From positions 13,640,934 to 13,704,933 of the forward strand of contig JAKGHH010000003.1 of NCBI GenBank assembly GCA_022828595.1: 64,000 bases of DNA, read 5' to 3'. Shown here piece by piece: positions 9,920 to 21,110 of the stretch; position 1 is the stretch's first letter; each line of letters starts with the position of its first letter. Made by a program: the position numbers and the translations under genes. This DNA is from Nelumbo lutea (Eukaryota; Streptophyta; Magnoliopsida; Proteales; Nelumbonaceae). A model generated the notes under the pieces. That model was not told where the DNA came from. It searched no databases and saw only the letters and a program-made list of their open reading frames with translations.

Positions 9920-12900
9920 GCAGACCTAACTCCTTCCACATCTACATCTGTTTCCGGAAGGGAGATGGTGAGTGTACCGCGTGATGAGTATAAGTGGTTC
10001 CTTCAGTCCACTTCACAACACACTACTGCTACTCTTGCCCACTCAGGTATAGTTTGCCTGTCATCTAAAACCTCTCATTGGATTATTGACTCTAGAGCCT
10101 CTGCTCACATGACTGGGACTCCAGGTGTGTTCTCTTCTGTCTCTGAAACTTCCACATCTCAAACTGTTACCCTTGCCAATGGTTCCTCATCTCCCATCTG
10201 TGGTGTTGGCAATGTTGACATGGCTTCTCTTTCTTTATCATCTTTTCTATGTCCCTAAGTTTCCATTCAATCTTATGTCTGTTAATAAATTAACCAAGAC
10301 TCTTAACTGCTCTGTTACTTTTTTCTCTTCCTCTTGTGTTTTTCAGGATTTCTGGACGGGGAAGACGATTGGTGGGGGGCATGCAGCTGGTGGATTGTAT
10401 TATCTTGACGGTGGTGGATCGTCAGTTGCACTTCAGACTTCACTCACTCCTCTACAGTGGCATTGTCAACTGGGACATCCTTCTCTCAAGGCACTCAAGA
10501 TACTAGTTCTGTCTTTGAGTCATTTGTCAGTGTTACAGTGTGAGTCGTGTCAGTTTGGGAAACATCGTCGTGTTTCCTTCAGTCCTAGAGTTGAAAGTCG
10601 TATGTTGAGTCCTTTTGCTTTGGTTCATTCAGATGTTTGGAGCCCGATCAAAATAGAGTCTTATAATGGTTACAAGTATTTTGTCACTTTTATTGATGAT
10701 TGTTCAAGAATGACATGGATTTATTTAATGAAAGAAAGGAGTGAATTATTTTCCATTTTTCAAAAATTCCATGCTAAAATACGTACACAATTTGGTGTTC
10801 CAATCAAAGTTCTTCGTTCAGATAATGGTCGTGAATATTTTCTAACTTCCTTTCAACAGTATTTAGAACAACATGGCATCATTCATCAAACTTCTTGTGC
10901 ATCCACTCCTCAACAAAATGGGGTGGCTGAATGGAAGAACCGTCATCTCCTTGAAACAGCTCGGTCTATTCTTCATCATATGAGTGTTCCTAAACGGTTT
11001 TGGAGTGATGCTATACTTACTGCGTGTTTCCTCATTAATCGGATGCCCTCCTTTATTCTTCATGGTCGGTCTCCCTTCTCTATCTTGTTTCCCACGTTGT
11101 CTCCCTTTCCATTAACACCCCGTATCTTTGGCTGTGTGTGCTTTGTTCACAATCTGAGTCCTAGAATAGACAAGTTGAATGCACGCTCCATTAAGTGTGT
11201 CTTTCTTGGTTACTCTCGGACTCAAAAAGGGTACAAGTGCTACAATCCCATTACTCGGAAGTGCTATATCTGTCCTAATATCACCTTTTTTGAGTTTGTT
11301 CCCTTCTTCTCAGGAACCGAAGCATCTTCGTCTCCACCTCTACTTCCTCTTCCTCTTCCGGTCAGTGATCCCGTTCCGGGTGTTCCTATTGGAGTTGACT
11401 CGTCATCTCATCCAATGCAGATCCCTATTGAACGACCACCAATTCGGCAAGTGTATACACGTCGAACGACACCGGCCCCTCCTCCAGCTTCTACCTTGTC
11501 CGCGGATCCTGTCGTTGCTCCTATTGCTGAACCTTCAGGACTTGACCTACCCATTGTCTTACGGAAAGGTAAACGTAGTTCTACTCTCCATCCCATTTCC
11601 AATTTTGTTTCAGTATCTCGCATTTCCGCTTCACATTGCCAGTTTGTTTCACTGTTGTCATCTATTTCCATACCTAACAATGTCCAAGAGGTTCTTAGTT
11701 CACCTGGGTGGAGGCAAGCAATGGAGGAGGAACTCTCTGCTCTTCAGCATACTCACACGTGGGAGCTCACTACTCTTCCCCCTGGTAAGCATGTTGTGGG
11801 TTGTAAATGGGTGTATACTATTAAATACTTGCCAGATGGTAGTGTGGAGCGTCTGAAAGCCAGACTTGTTGCTAAAGGGTATTTACAGTTGTATGGAGTG
11901 GACTATATGGAGACCTTCTCTCCAATGGCTAAGATTAGCTATGTCTGTGTGTTAATTTCCCTGGCAGTTATGTATGATTGGCCCTTATTTCAACTTGACA
12001 TAAAAAATGCCTTCCTTCATGGTGACCTTATGGATGAGGTATATATGGAGCAACCACCTGGGTTTGTTGCTCAGGGGGGGGCTGGTAAGGTGTGCAGACT
12101 GAAAAAGGCAATTTATGGGTTGAAACAATCGCTTCGTGCTTGGTTCGGGAAGTTTAGTGAAGTGGTGAAGAATTTTGGAATGAAACAATGTCAGGTTGAT
12201 CACTTAGTGTTCAGCTATGACTCAAAAGCTGGAAAGATTTTATTAGTGGTCTATGTGGATGATATTGTCATAACTGGCAGTGACAAATTGGGGATCGACA
12301 AACTCAAGGTCTTTCTACAAAATCATTTTCAAACAAAAGACCTTGGGACATTGAAGTATTTCTTGGATATAGAAGTTGCTAGATCAAGACAAGGTGTAAA
12401 CCTATGTCAAAGAAAATATGTTCTCGATCTATTGGACGAAACAGGACTGTTAGGTGCAAAACCGGCTGAGACTCCTATGGAACCAAATGTTAAGTTGAGC
12501 GGTGATACAGGGGAAATATTTGATGATCCTGGAAGGTATAGACAACTAGTGGGGAAGCTGAACTATTTGACTATCACGAAACCAGACATCTCCTTTGCAG
12601 TCAGTGTGGTGAGCCAATTTATGCAGAACCCTCGTATATCTCACTGGGATGCAGTTCTTAGAATTGTAAGATATTTGAAGGGAGCTCCAGGCCGTGGGCT
12701 ATTATATAAACCAGGAGGAAAACTTGAAGTAGTTGGGTACACGGATGCAGATTGGGCGGGCTCTGTGTCTGATAGAAGATCTACTACAGGTTACTACACA
12801 TTTCTTGGAGGAAATCTTGTGACGTGGAAAAGTAAAAAGCAGACGGTTGTGGCTAGAAGCAGTGCTGAAGCCGAGTACAGAGCCATGGCACACACTACAT

Positions 12901-13238
12901 GTGAATTAGTGTGGTTGAGGAATCTCCTATAATAAATCGGGTTCCACATGGATAAACCTATGAAGTTGTACTGTAACAATCAAGCTGCGCTCCATATCTC
13001 ATCCAACCCTGTTTTTCATGAGAGAACAAAGCACATAGAGATTGATTGCCACTTTATGAGGGAGAAGGTTTTTACTGGAGAGATAAGCACAGAACATGTA
13101 AGCTCAGGTGATCAGTGGGCAGATTTGTTTACAAAATCCTTAAGCTCGGGGAGAGTGAACTATATATGTAACAAGCTGGGATTATATGATATATATATAT
13201 ATATGATATATATTCTCCAGCTTGAGGGGGAGTGTTAG
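9920..13238 (+). pseudogene. pol: Copia C pol: protease, integrase, reverse transcriptase, RNase H
   Basis: 9920-10258 continues the gag frame with the protease, whose active-site triad reads DSR instead of DSG (WIIDSRASAHMTG). A frameshift between about 10220 and 10258 moves to the long frame that ends at 12932. That frame has the HCQLGHP and CESC zinc-binding pairs, the integrase ([29 protein letters not shown]), the reverse transcriptase (FQLDIKNAFLHGDL, VVYVDDIVITGS) and RNase H (YTDADWAGSVSDRRSTTGYY, ARSSAEAEYRAMAHTT). A stop at 12930-12932 cuts RNase H, and the remainder ([29 protein letters not shown]) lies at 12948-13238. The catalytic reverse transcriptase and integrase residues are retained, but the polyprotein cannot be made whole from this copy. 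Confidence 0.9.
13221..13232 (+). other. Polypurine tract of copia C
   Basis: CTTGAGGGGGAG sits directly before the 3' LTR start TGTTAGAG. Confidence 0.85.
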
Positions 13239-13509
13239 AGTTATCCGAATAAGGGTAGATTAGTCATCTCACTTTGGTTAAGTTATGAGCTTATGTGGCA
13301 ATCTTATTAGAGGTTCTCTGTCCCATACTTAATTAGGGGCAATTTAGTCCTTGTACATTTAATTAGAAGCCTAATCACTATTAAGAGGTCGACTGATAGG
13401 GTTTAGCTATCAAGTTCGACAGTTCTTTCATCTTCTTCTTCTTCTCTTCTCTTTCTTCTTCTCCTTACTGGTTCGGACTACTGTAGCTACAGTAGCTACA
13501 GTAAAAACA
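13233..13509 (+). repeat. 3' LTR of copia C
   Basis: 277 bp, the partner of 7893-8163, with an extra TTC run. The same 18-bp palindrome lies at 13478-13495. Immediately right of it begins intron sequence of the minus-strand DUF627/629 gene. Confidence 0.93.
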
Positions 13510-13719
13510 AGATGTAACATTTGTCATTTGCTGTTTATCAAATGAAAGACAAAATTGTTCGAGTTTTTCTTTAAATCGTGTCTTTCACACATTTAGAGAT
13601 GTAGATCAATATTAACAGAATACATGGTACCCAAAAATTTTGATGGCAATATACTCCACTGAGGCAAGGAAAGAGAGACGAGAGAACATATCTACAACAA
13701 CAAACATGGTCGTACTTAC

Positions 13720-16700
13720 TGTTTCCATCATGAAGATTATTCTGAACCCTGACTTGTGTTTTGGTGCAGCTCCCAGTTTGCAAACTCAATTCTTCATTAT
13801 TTTCTTTCCCAAATGGCAAACCTCGATGATTTCCACCCAACATTTTGGTAGAACTACTACGCCGTTTACCTTGCCTCCCTGTCCATTGATCAGAAGGCAA
13901 TGAACAATTGCCTTGAATTCCTAGGTCAGGTAAGCCTGCAAAAAATAGATAATAGAGGAAACATCTTATCAACAAGGAACCAAATCAAAACATGCACTAA
14001 AATTTAACCAGTTCCAGTTAAAATTGGAGCTTGATTAAAGGAGTGCTAACCTTGACTAACTTGGCTATGAGAATAATTATGTGTTTTTTGAGTCTTTTGG
14101 TCCCTAGAGTTGGTTGAAGGTTTGCCAGGCACCACATTTCCCTCAGTATTTGTTGTAGGCATTCTTGATAAATCGATTAGCACCCCAGATGCCAATGAAT
14201 CCTGATCAGTACAAGGCTCATGAAGCTCCTCTTGATAACTAATTGAAATCTTCTCATGTTCATTCAGTTTCATGTCATGCCTAGAGTGTTTTGTGGAGTT
14301 ATCCAATTCAGCAGTTTGGTCTTCCATATGGACATTAATTTGAGAATAAGAACCACCAGAGTCTAACCCATTCCAGCTAGCTGAAGAGCCATGATTGCTA
14401 GGCAAAGACACTGGCTTACAAGATCTCAGCTGCCCATGCACATCTCTAGCATCAGGATTGCACTTTGAGCCTAGAACTGATAATCCCTCTGTTACATTAT
14501 CTAGAGTTATCCCATTAGCCTCCCTATGTTGCTCTGCAAGGTGCTTCTGTTTTGCCTCATTCTCAATTCGCCTTTGATACTCCAATGTTTCTTCTAGCTT
14601 TCTTTCCTCGGCTCCAAGCTCTATCCTACGTCGAAAGTCCTCTTCCTGTTGTTGCAGAACATCACAACTTACAGAACCAACAGCCACGGAATCAAGATGG
14701 TTTTTGTCCAATAAAACTGAAGAGTAACTGCAGCATAACATTAATTTCAATTATGCATAAATATGGTGGATGGTACAATTTATCAAAAAAAAATGTTGGA
14801 TGGTACTAATAAAAAGCAGAAAAAGATCAAATATGTTCAATAGTTCACATGCATGTGTCAAGCAAGAGAACAAGAAGGACATACGTCTGTTCCTCAGATT
14901 CCTGACAGAGAATCTGCTCACTAACACCAGCAACCTGCAAAACTCTAAAAATATTAGCCCTACTTAATGGAATTTGTATGCAACATAACTATGGCTCTAA
15001 TGAAAGAAACAGAACCAGACCCAACACAGTTAAAACCTTTAAATCCTTTGCTTTTCTGTAATCCTTGTTCTTTTTCCTATCTTTCGATTTCTCCTGTATC
15101 TGTTTCAAATGATCACCTCCTCTACTAACACTTTTCTTGGCATCAAGTGCAAGTTCAGCTAAAAATGCTTCTCTTGCAGCATCAGACTTTTCCATAGCAT
15201 CTTTATCAACCAGATTCTCTAAGTATGCCTGGAGAAGAGAGATAACAATGAAGTATAAAAATCACTTATGCAATGATGGGGAATATAAACTTAAATCCTT
15301 AAAATACAGACCCGCATGAATGACTTTAAAAGAGGTAACATAATTGCCCGGTAGTCATGAGCCAATAAGGGCCCCAGCTTAAGCTCCAACTGTTGCATGC
15401 CACTGACATTCCGCATGATTCTTGCATCAGTTTTACTGAGCTGCAAGACCAATATGGTCATATATAAGGAAAGCTGGGAAGGGAAACCATATTAATACTT
15501 CTGTTTTAAACATACAACAAGAAACCAGAACCAACAGACTTACCTCCACAGATAACTGATCTTTCTGTTTCTGGATTGTCACTTCTATGCATGTGTCTGC
15601 CTGATGCAGGTAGTCCTGCATTCGCCAAACATCATCTTCACCATAGTCCAAGTCACATAAACGAGAAGTCATACCATTCATAGGTTCATCATACCCGAAC
15701 TGATTAGCATTCAGACTCTTTGCTTCTTTAAGAATATTGGATATTGCATCCAACTCAAACCTACTGCTGATGAACATAACATCATTGTCCATCTGAACAA
15801 GTTCTTCTTGCCGCTTCCTCAGGGCTGTTTCATAACTTTGAGTGACAAGTTCTGTGACATGTTCCCTTCTCTTAAGTTCTTTAAGACAGAGGCTCTCAAC
15901 TGCCTGTAATGCTTCCTCATAGCTCAAATGCTCACATTTCCTATCACATAAGCTCTGTAGGAGGTAGAATTCCTTCTCAAGCATCTGGAGAACTCCCATT
16001 CCTTTACGTGTTTTCTCTTCTCTCAGATGTGTCCATGACGACAGTTGCTCCACACTTGATGGACCTGTAAACATCCAGGACAACAGAGCATCATTCTCAG
16101 GCAGTACCCCGTTCTCATGATCAACAAGAACAGAATTTGTTGCAGAACCATCATCCGCATGAGCACTATCATAGGTAAGTGGAGTAAGTGTCCCCCGTAG
16201 TAAACGCTCATCCAAAAGGAGACAAGAGGAATCATTAGTAAAAACAATCCTCTCTTTGATTTTGAAACCTGGAGAAACAGTATGTGCATCATTTGTAGAG
16301 GAGCTCTTCTCAGAATATCTGCCTAAACCACATGAATGAGAAATCTCCTGCAAGAATTTGACGATTTTTCTAAGCTGGGAGGCCCCTAAGAAGCATATGC
16401 ACAATGGTGTTTGGTCCAAACCATGGTTCAGAAGTTGTGAACCTGAAGCAAGACTCTGAAGTTCATTCATTGTGTATTGAATTACCTTGTTAAGATGGCT
16501 CACAGCAAGACATTTATGTCTCAGAAGCAATTGGAGCATGCCATGGATTCTTTCTAGGAGCTTTGCACGCTCAGAATCATCTGACAATGGCCAATTCTGG
16601 GCATGGTAACATCCCCTTGATAACCGGTTCCCACTATATTCCCTCGACTGGAAATTGGAAATGTAATCATGGCTTGTGTTTTCCAGAGCATTTTCATTGC

Positions 16701-18245
16701 CAATATCCCCTGCTTTGAACTCTTCATCCAGTGGTTGTACCTTACCCTCATCGGGGGAAGAATCCGATGGATCTTTGGAGCACCAATCATCAACTAGACA
16801 TTCCTTATTCTTGTCCCTGTGGTTCCTGATGATTCATTGAAGAGCTTAGGAGATTGGCATCTCAACTGATTTTCAAGCATACTTAGTGCAGCAGAAGCAT
16901 CGACAGGTTTCCATGAACCATTAACAAGCATCTCTGCCCAATCAGTATCAACTTCTTGAGGCAAGACTGACTGCAATTTTGGAGATAAGTTTCCCATGTG
17001 CTCCCGCACAATATGCTGCATGTATGAACTGCAATCAGTAAATTTCTCGTTGCAACGGCAGCACAACCAAAACTTCCATGTTTTATGGGACTCCGCAAAA
17101 GATAGAGTTTCTGATAAGACCTCCGTCGCTAAGCCATCCTTAGATGAACTGAAATGAGCCTTGAGATCGTGAACACTTACTTCAAGCAAGCTTTGCTTCT
17201 TATCGAGACTCATAGAATTCCAATAAGATCGAACCTGATCCATTCTGTCAACCGAAGAGGCAACTTTCCGTACATTTGCATACTTGCGACGCTCTCCCAG
17301 TCGATGTGACCCAGAAGATGACTCCGAAGCCTTCTCTTCGTCTTTTGGGGATTGGGGAGAACCAGATTTCTGCTGCAATAGCCTGGCAGCAGCAACGCGC
17401 AACTCAATCTCCTTCCTTCTTTCTTCAGGCGTCTTCGTCGCCTTCTTGATTTCATTGGGCCGCCTAGTTTGAGCCAGCCTGACCTCCATGGGGTCTTCCG
17501 ATAGCCTCCTCATCGGAATCAAACGAAACCTCTCCTCCCCAGTCCCACCTCCGAGATTCTTCATCCACGTAGAAATGGAAGCAATGTTGGCTTTCTGGAT
17601 GAGCGAACGGAGTTCCTGCTGCACATGAGAGATTCGTGCCTCGGGCGTGGACAGCTTCTGCTGGTTCTCATCCTGCAAGCTCTCTATGGCAGGATCGACA
17701 GGGTTCTGAATCAAGAACGCTCGCTCACATTCCTGAACAACCTCCTCGTAGCCCTTGCCATCATTGGCTGCCTCATAGAGCAGATTCGCATAGAAGTGGG
17801 CGAACTCAATTGAATTGGGAGAGAGCGCAACCGCACGTCGAGCAGACTCAATTGCGTTCCTAAGGTGTCGCTGCTTGGCATTGGGGTCATCAATCAGGGA
17901 AGCCACCTTAACACAGACAGTACCCTGGACGCGGTGGAGGAGAGCAGAGCTCTCGTGGCGGAAGCAGGACTCCTTCATCAGTCTCAAAGCCTTGGAGTGG
18001 TTTCCCCGCCGAAGAGCAATGAGGGCTCGCTCGCATTCGATCTTGACCGCGGAGTACGACGAAACATCCGATTGAACAGCAGCTTCGATCTTGCTCTGCT
18101 CTTGCCTGGAGTCATCGGAGTGACCAAGATTCGGCGTCTTTTCATATTCGACGGAGCCCAGACCGTCGAGATTATCGGCGGGAACCACCGTAGCAAGTGC
18201 AGAAGGTCTAGAGCGGGGAGCAACATTCCGCTTCTTATGCCCCAT
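13720..18245 (-). pseudogene. Ubiquitin carboxyl-terminal hydrolase-related protein (DUF627/DUF629), truncated and frameshifted
   Basis: Homologous to the large plant proteins annotated 'ubiquitin carboxyl-terminal hydrolase-related' (Arabidopsis At3g47890 family); their function is not established. Start at 18245 (MGHKKRNVAPRS). Exons deduced from frame and GT-AG sites: 18245-15544, 15440-15312, 15228-15037, 14934-14885, 14727-14051, 13935-13720. The first exon has the TPR-like DUF627 region (about residues 60-190) and DUF629 with a zinc-finger-like segment (CCRCNEKFTDCSSYMQHIV). Later exons encode LSKTDARIMRNVSGMQQLEL, EKSDAAREAFLAELALDAKK and a charged coiled-coil stretch. Joined, they give about 1,320 codons, against roughly 1,500-1,600 for the family. 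The C-terminal hydrolase domain, which should follow the donor at 13719 (GTAAGT), is absent. A minus-one shift near 16824-16836 breaks exon 1: the frame ending SSGTTGTRIRNV stops, while the family-like frame resumes as ECLVDDWCSKDPSDSS. It may instead be a functional gene with a very long intron plus one sequencing error. Confidence 0.85.
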
Positions 18246-18450
18246 TAATCAATTCAGTTTGAACGCATACCAACAACATCAGAAACAGAGGCAACACAGC
18301 AGATAGAAAAAATGGATAGTTTCTTGAAGAAACTAACGGACAGACAGATTTAAATGGATGGAAACGCATTCAAGAACGATGGATAGAGGAAGAGATGGTG
18401 AAGAACGAAGTTGGAATTCTCGCCTGCAGCGACAGCAATTTACGAGTTCT

Positions 18451-18460
18451 GATATTTATA
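18451..18460 (-). promoter_or_regulatory. Candidate TATA box of the DUF627/629 gene
   Basis: On the minus strand TATAAATATC lies about 205 bp upstream of the start codon at 18245. Plant transcription usually begins about 30 bp downstream of such a box, which would give a 5' UTR of about 175 bp. Inferred from position only. Confidence 0.45.
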
Positions 18461-18499
18461 TCCCAGCAGCAGAAGCAGCAGCGTGTGTATGTTTCTGTC

Positions 18500-19504
18500 G
18501 AGCTCTCATCGAACACGTCGTCTTTTTACAAATTTGTTTAAAACTCACAATCAGTTTTCAACATTTCCCTCACATAAGACTTTTTAAAATGTATAAAATT
18601 CATCATGTAAGTAAATATTTATTTTTAAAAACTCACTTTTCTTTAGTACACCGTTAATATTTCTTAATAGAGATGTCCATATCAGCATAAATAATAATTT
18701 TTATGACTAAATTACCCTTGAATAATGAGTTAGAAGGAAAATGGTCTTTTAAGTTTTTAATTTTCTTTTTCTTTTTTTTGCACTTTTAATGTTTTGTTAT
18801 AATTTTCAATGTTTTTTATAATTTTTGTTTTTTTACATTTTTCTATTTTCTACAATTTATAAATTTTCTTGTATTTTTTGTTATTTATTTATTATTTCTT
18901 TGATTTTTTTTATAATTTTTTTGTGTTTTTTCTACAATTTTTATTTTTTGATTTTATTTTTCAATTTCTATAGTTTCTATAATTTGAAAATATTTTTTTT
19001 TTTGCAATTTCTATAATTTTTTACTTTTTATAATTTCTATGTTTTATGTATTTTATATTTGAAAATATTTATTGAACTTTTTCCTTTTTTTTAATGTCTA
19101 AATATTAAAATGGTATAATATTAACAGCAGTTAATTTATTTTGTATATATTTTATATTTTTCTGTGAATGTTAAAATGGCAATATATTAACACCGTTAGT
19201 CTGTTTAATGTCAAGTTACTGACATGGTGATATATAACACTAGTGAAAATATTTTTTTGAACTTTTTCCTTTTTTTCATCTCTAGATATTAAAATGGTAA
19301 TATATTAACACATGTTAGTTGTTTAATGTCAAGTTAAAGATATGGTGAGTTTTAAACATTTTAAAAAATTGTGATGAATTTAAGAGAAATGCTGAAAACT
19401 CGATATGAGTTTTAGACAGTTTCGCTTTTGTAAATTTTATAATTAACGGAGTCCATACTTTAACAACAGTCCGGACTCCAAAGACTTGTCAATTTTGGTT
19501 AAAC
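18500..19504. other. AT-rich intergenic region with partial tandem duplication
   Basis: T-rich DNA (18760-19030 is mostly T runs) without a credible gene. A block of the form GAACTTTTTCCTTTTTTT, then TATTAAAATGG, then ATATTAACA occurs at about 19072-19130 and again at 19258-19310. A partial copy lies at about 19170-19190, and GTTTAATGTCAAGTTA is also repeated (about 19203 and 19321). The block looks like a diverged duplication with a period near 185 bp. Confidence 0.6.
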
Positions 19505-19964
19505 AGCCCCCATAGCCAGTAAGAGTGTTCTGAGCTACATCGAACCAATTCAGCATAGTGAGACTCGCAAGACTATCCGACAATCCGCCGTGGAATAGAT
19601 TGTTGAAGACTTGAAGAGCTCAATCTATTGTGTGCTCTTCAATCCTCCAATGCTCTCCGGTATTTTGTCGGAAAGATGGTTGTTGGAAAGATCGAGATTT
19701 TTGAGCAAGATGAGATTTCCAAAAAACTGGTGTCTCTCTATTGAGATTACATTTAGGAAGCCACTTGGTGAGGTTTCCAATATGTAATGGCAAGGGACCT
19801 GGGGTGAAAGGGTTGTAGGTCAGTTCGAATCTAGTGAGCGGGGTGAGATTGGTAAAGAAGGAAGGGATGACAGTGTCTTCTATAAGAGAGGTGGCTGGAA
19901 AACAAGGGAGGAGGAAGAGGAGCAAAACAGGGAAGAGAAGCAAAAGGGAGCGATGATGTGTCAT
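19505..19964 (-). pseudogene. HSL2-like LRR receptor kinase fragment, degenerate
   Basis: The minus-strand start at 19964 gives a strong signal peptide (SLLLLFPVLLLFLLPCFPA). It passes almost at once, after an apparent internal deletion, into an LRR segment (NLTPLTRFELTYNPF, LHIGNLTK) like those of HAESA-like receptor kinases. The LRRs then continue in other frames: NLDLSNNHLSDKIPESIGGL around 19650-19710, an in-frame TAG, then VFNNLFHGGLSDSLASLTML around 19540-19600. At least two frameshifts, one stop and loss of the kinase domain make it a pseudogene. The closest remembered match is HSL2; the parent receptor is not in the window. Confidence 0.75.
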
Positions 19965-20933
19965 TTTTTAGGAGAAAAGAAAGAGAGATAGAAAGACAGA
20001 GAGTATATTAAAGTTTAAATCAAAATGGGATTTAGTTTCTGTGAAAGAAAAGTTCACTGAGAAATAGAGAAAGAGGATATGGGTTCAGGAAAATGGAAAA
20101 TCTTCCAATGAGGCAACAAATGATAAACAGTAGCCGGTTTTCTGCTTCTGCTACTGGGGAATACAGTCCCAGGCTTTGGGCGGAGGGAAGGCTCGATAAA
20201 TGAAAAGAGAATAATTGCGTGGGGGATTTGGACTGAGTGAATGCTCTGTTTTTCTCTCTAATGAAAGAAAAGGTCTGAGTGAGAGTGAGAGCACGAGAAA
20301 ATAATGGTTTCAGTGTGGTTAATGAACAACGAAGGTATTCTTTGCCTTATTGTTTTTGCTGATTTTTTATTAGTATTTTTTTTGATAATTGACAGGGTAG
20401 GTAATGAATGGCGAGTTATTTGTAGTCTTTGCCGGGGACATGGTCGAAGATCCACCTACTAGAGTCATACTTGGAATTATATCTGACATAGGATTTACCA
20501 TGGTCATCTTTAAAGCTCCATCTATAAGAATCCGGACCTCTGCTGTTTTTTAAACGCTACTCTATTTTAAATTAATAGTGGAATTGAACATCAACGATTG
20601 AGTGAGAGAGGGGAAGGGGGAGATGGCGGACGAGAGAGATGAAAACGAAAATGAAAAAGAGTGAAAATGAATGAGGAATGGAGTTGGGCGCCTAATTCAA
20701 AATTAAAAAGAAGTTTGGAGCCCAGGCTAATACATTGGCGGGATGTGCTGTGGGACACTGGGGTGCCCCACATGGGCGCCCCCTTGTGGGGCACAGATCT
20801 AAACTCCAAGAATCCACGTCAATTGATGAATGAAGTAGCCTAAACGGCCCGTGGGTCGTCCAGATTTCTTTTTTTAGAAATCCATCATTCCATCTAATAT
20901 CAAAAAAAAAAAAAAAGGGAACTAGGATAGGAT
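19965..20933. other. Intergenic region with a GC-rich hairpin
   Basis: No gene recognised. A clear inverted repeat lies at 20763-20794: GTGCCCCACA and TGTGGGGCAC flank a 12-base loop. The DNA upstream of the receptor fragment (19975-20450) is purine-rich and could be old 5' flank of that gene. Confidence 0.4.
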
Positions 20934-21110
20934 CATTGCAGATTTCTGAATCTCACTTCAGAATTATTAACTTTCAAACTATCAAATACCCCCATTTTAT
21001 GCATCAATGCCCTTCCCTAATTGGCATCAATTCCGAATTGTCACCTATTCCAACTATACTTTTGGCTTAAAAATTCTGATCCTGGACTAAACCATAATTC
21101 TCTTAAAAAA
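20934..21110. repeat. Dispersed repeat family R1, copy 1
   Basis: Shares a run of similar sequence with 30570-30746: ATTGCAGATTTCT, TCAAATACCCCCA, ATGCC..AATTGGC.TCAATTCC and the closing TAAACCATAATTCTC. The two copies are about 75-80 percent alike by eye. It has no coding capacity; the type is unknown. Confidence 0.65.

Larger units (their letters stand above)
7893..13509 (+). mobile_element. Ty1/copia element C, full length and nearly intact
   Basis: Plus-strand element of 5.6 kb: 5' LTR 7893-8163, primer site from 8164, leader of about 800 bp, intact gag 8975-9919, protease, integrase, reverse transcriptase and RNase H to 13238, polypurine tract CTTGAGGGGGAG at 13221-13232, 3' LTR 13233-13509. 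The LTRs differ by about nine substitutions and a 6-bp CTT-repeat indel, so it is about as young as copia B. Only three lesions break the polyprotein: a UAG after gag, one frameshift in the protease region, and one stop in RNase H. The flanking bases are TAGCT on the left and AGATG on the right, so there is no target duplication. Confidence 0.93.

Noticed and set aside
11179..11856. 225-codon plus-strand open run inside copia C pol
   Set aside because: A shadow frame of the integrase to reverse transcriptase region, which is clearly coded in another frame.
16554..17893. Several open runs in other frames of the DUF627/629 exon
   Set aside because: Shadows of the long coding exon. One (16554-16793) overlaps the frameshift site but does not read like the family.
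17865..18248. 127-codon plus-strand open run antisense to the DUF627 start
   Set aside because: Antisense of a real exon with no start context or domain.
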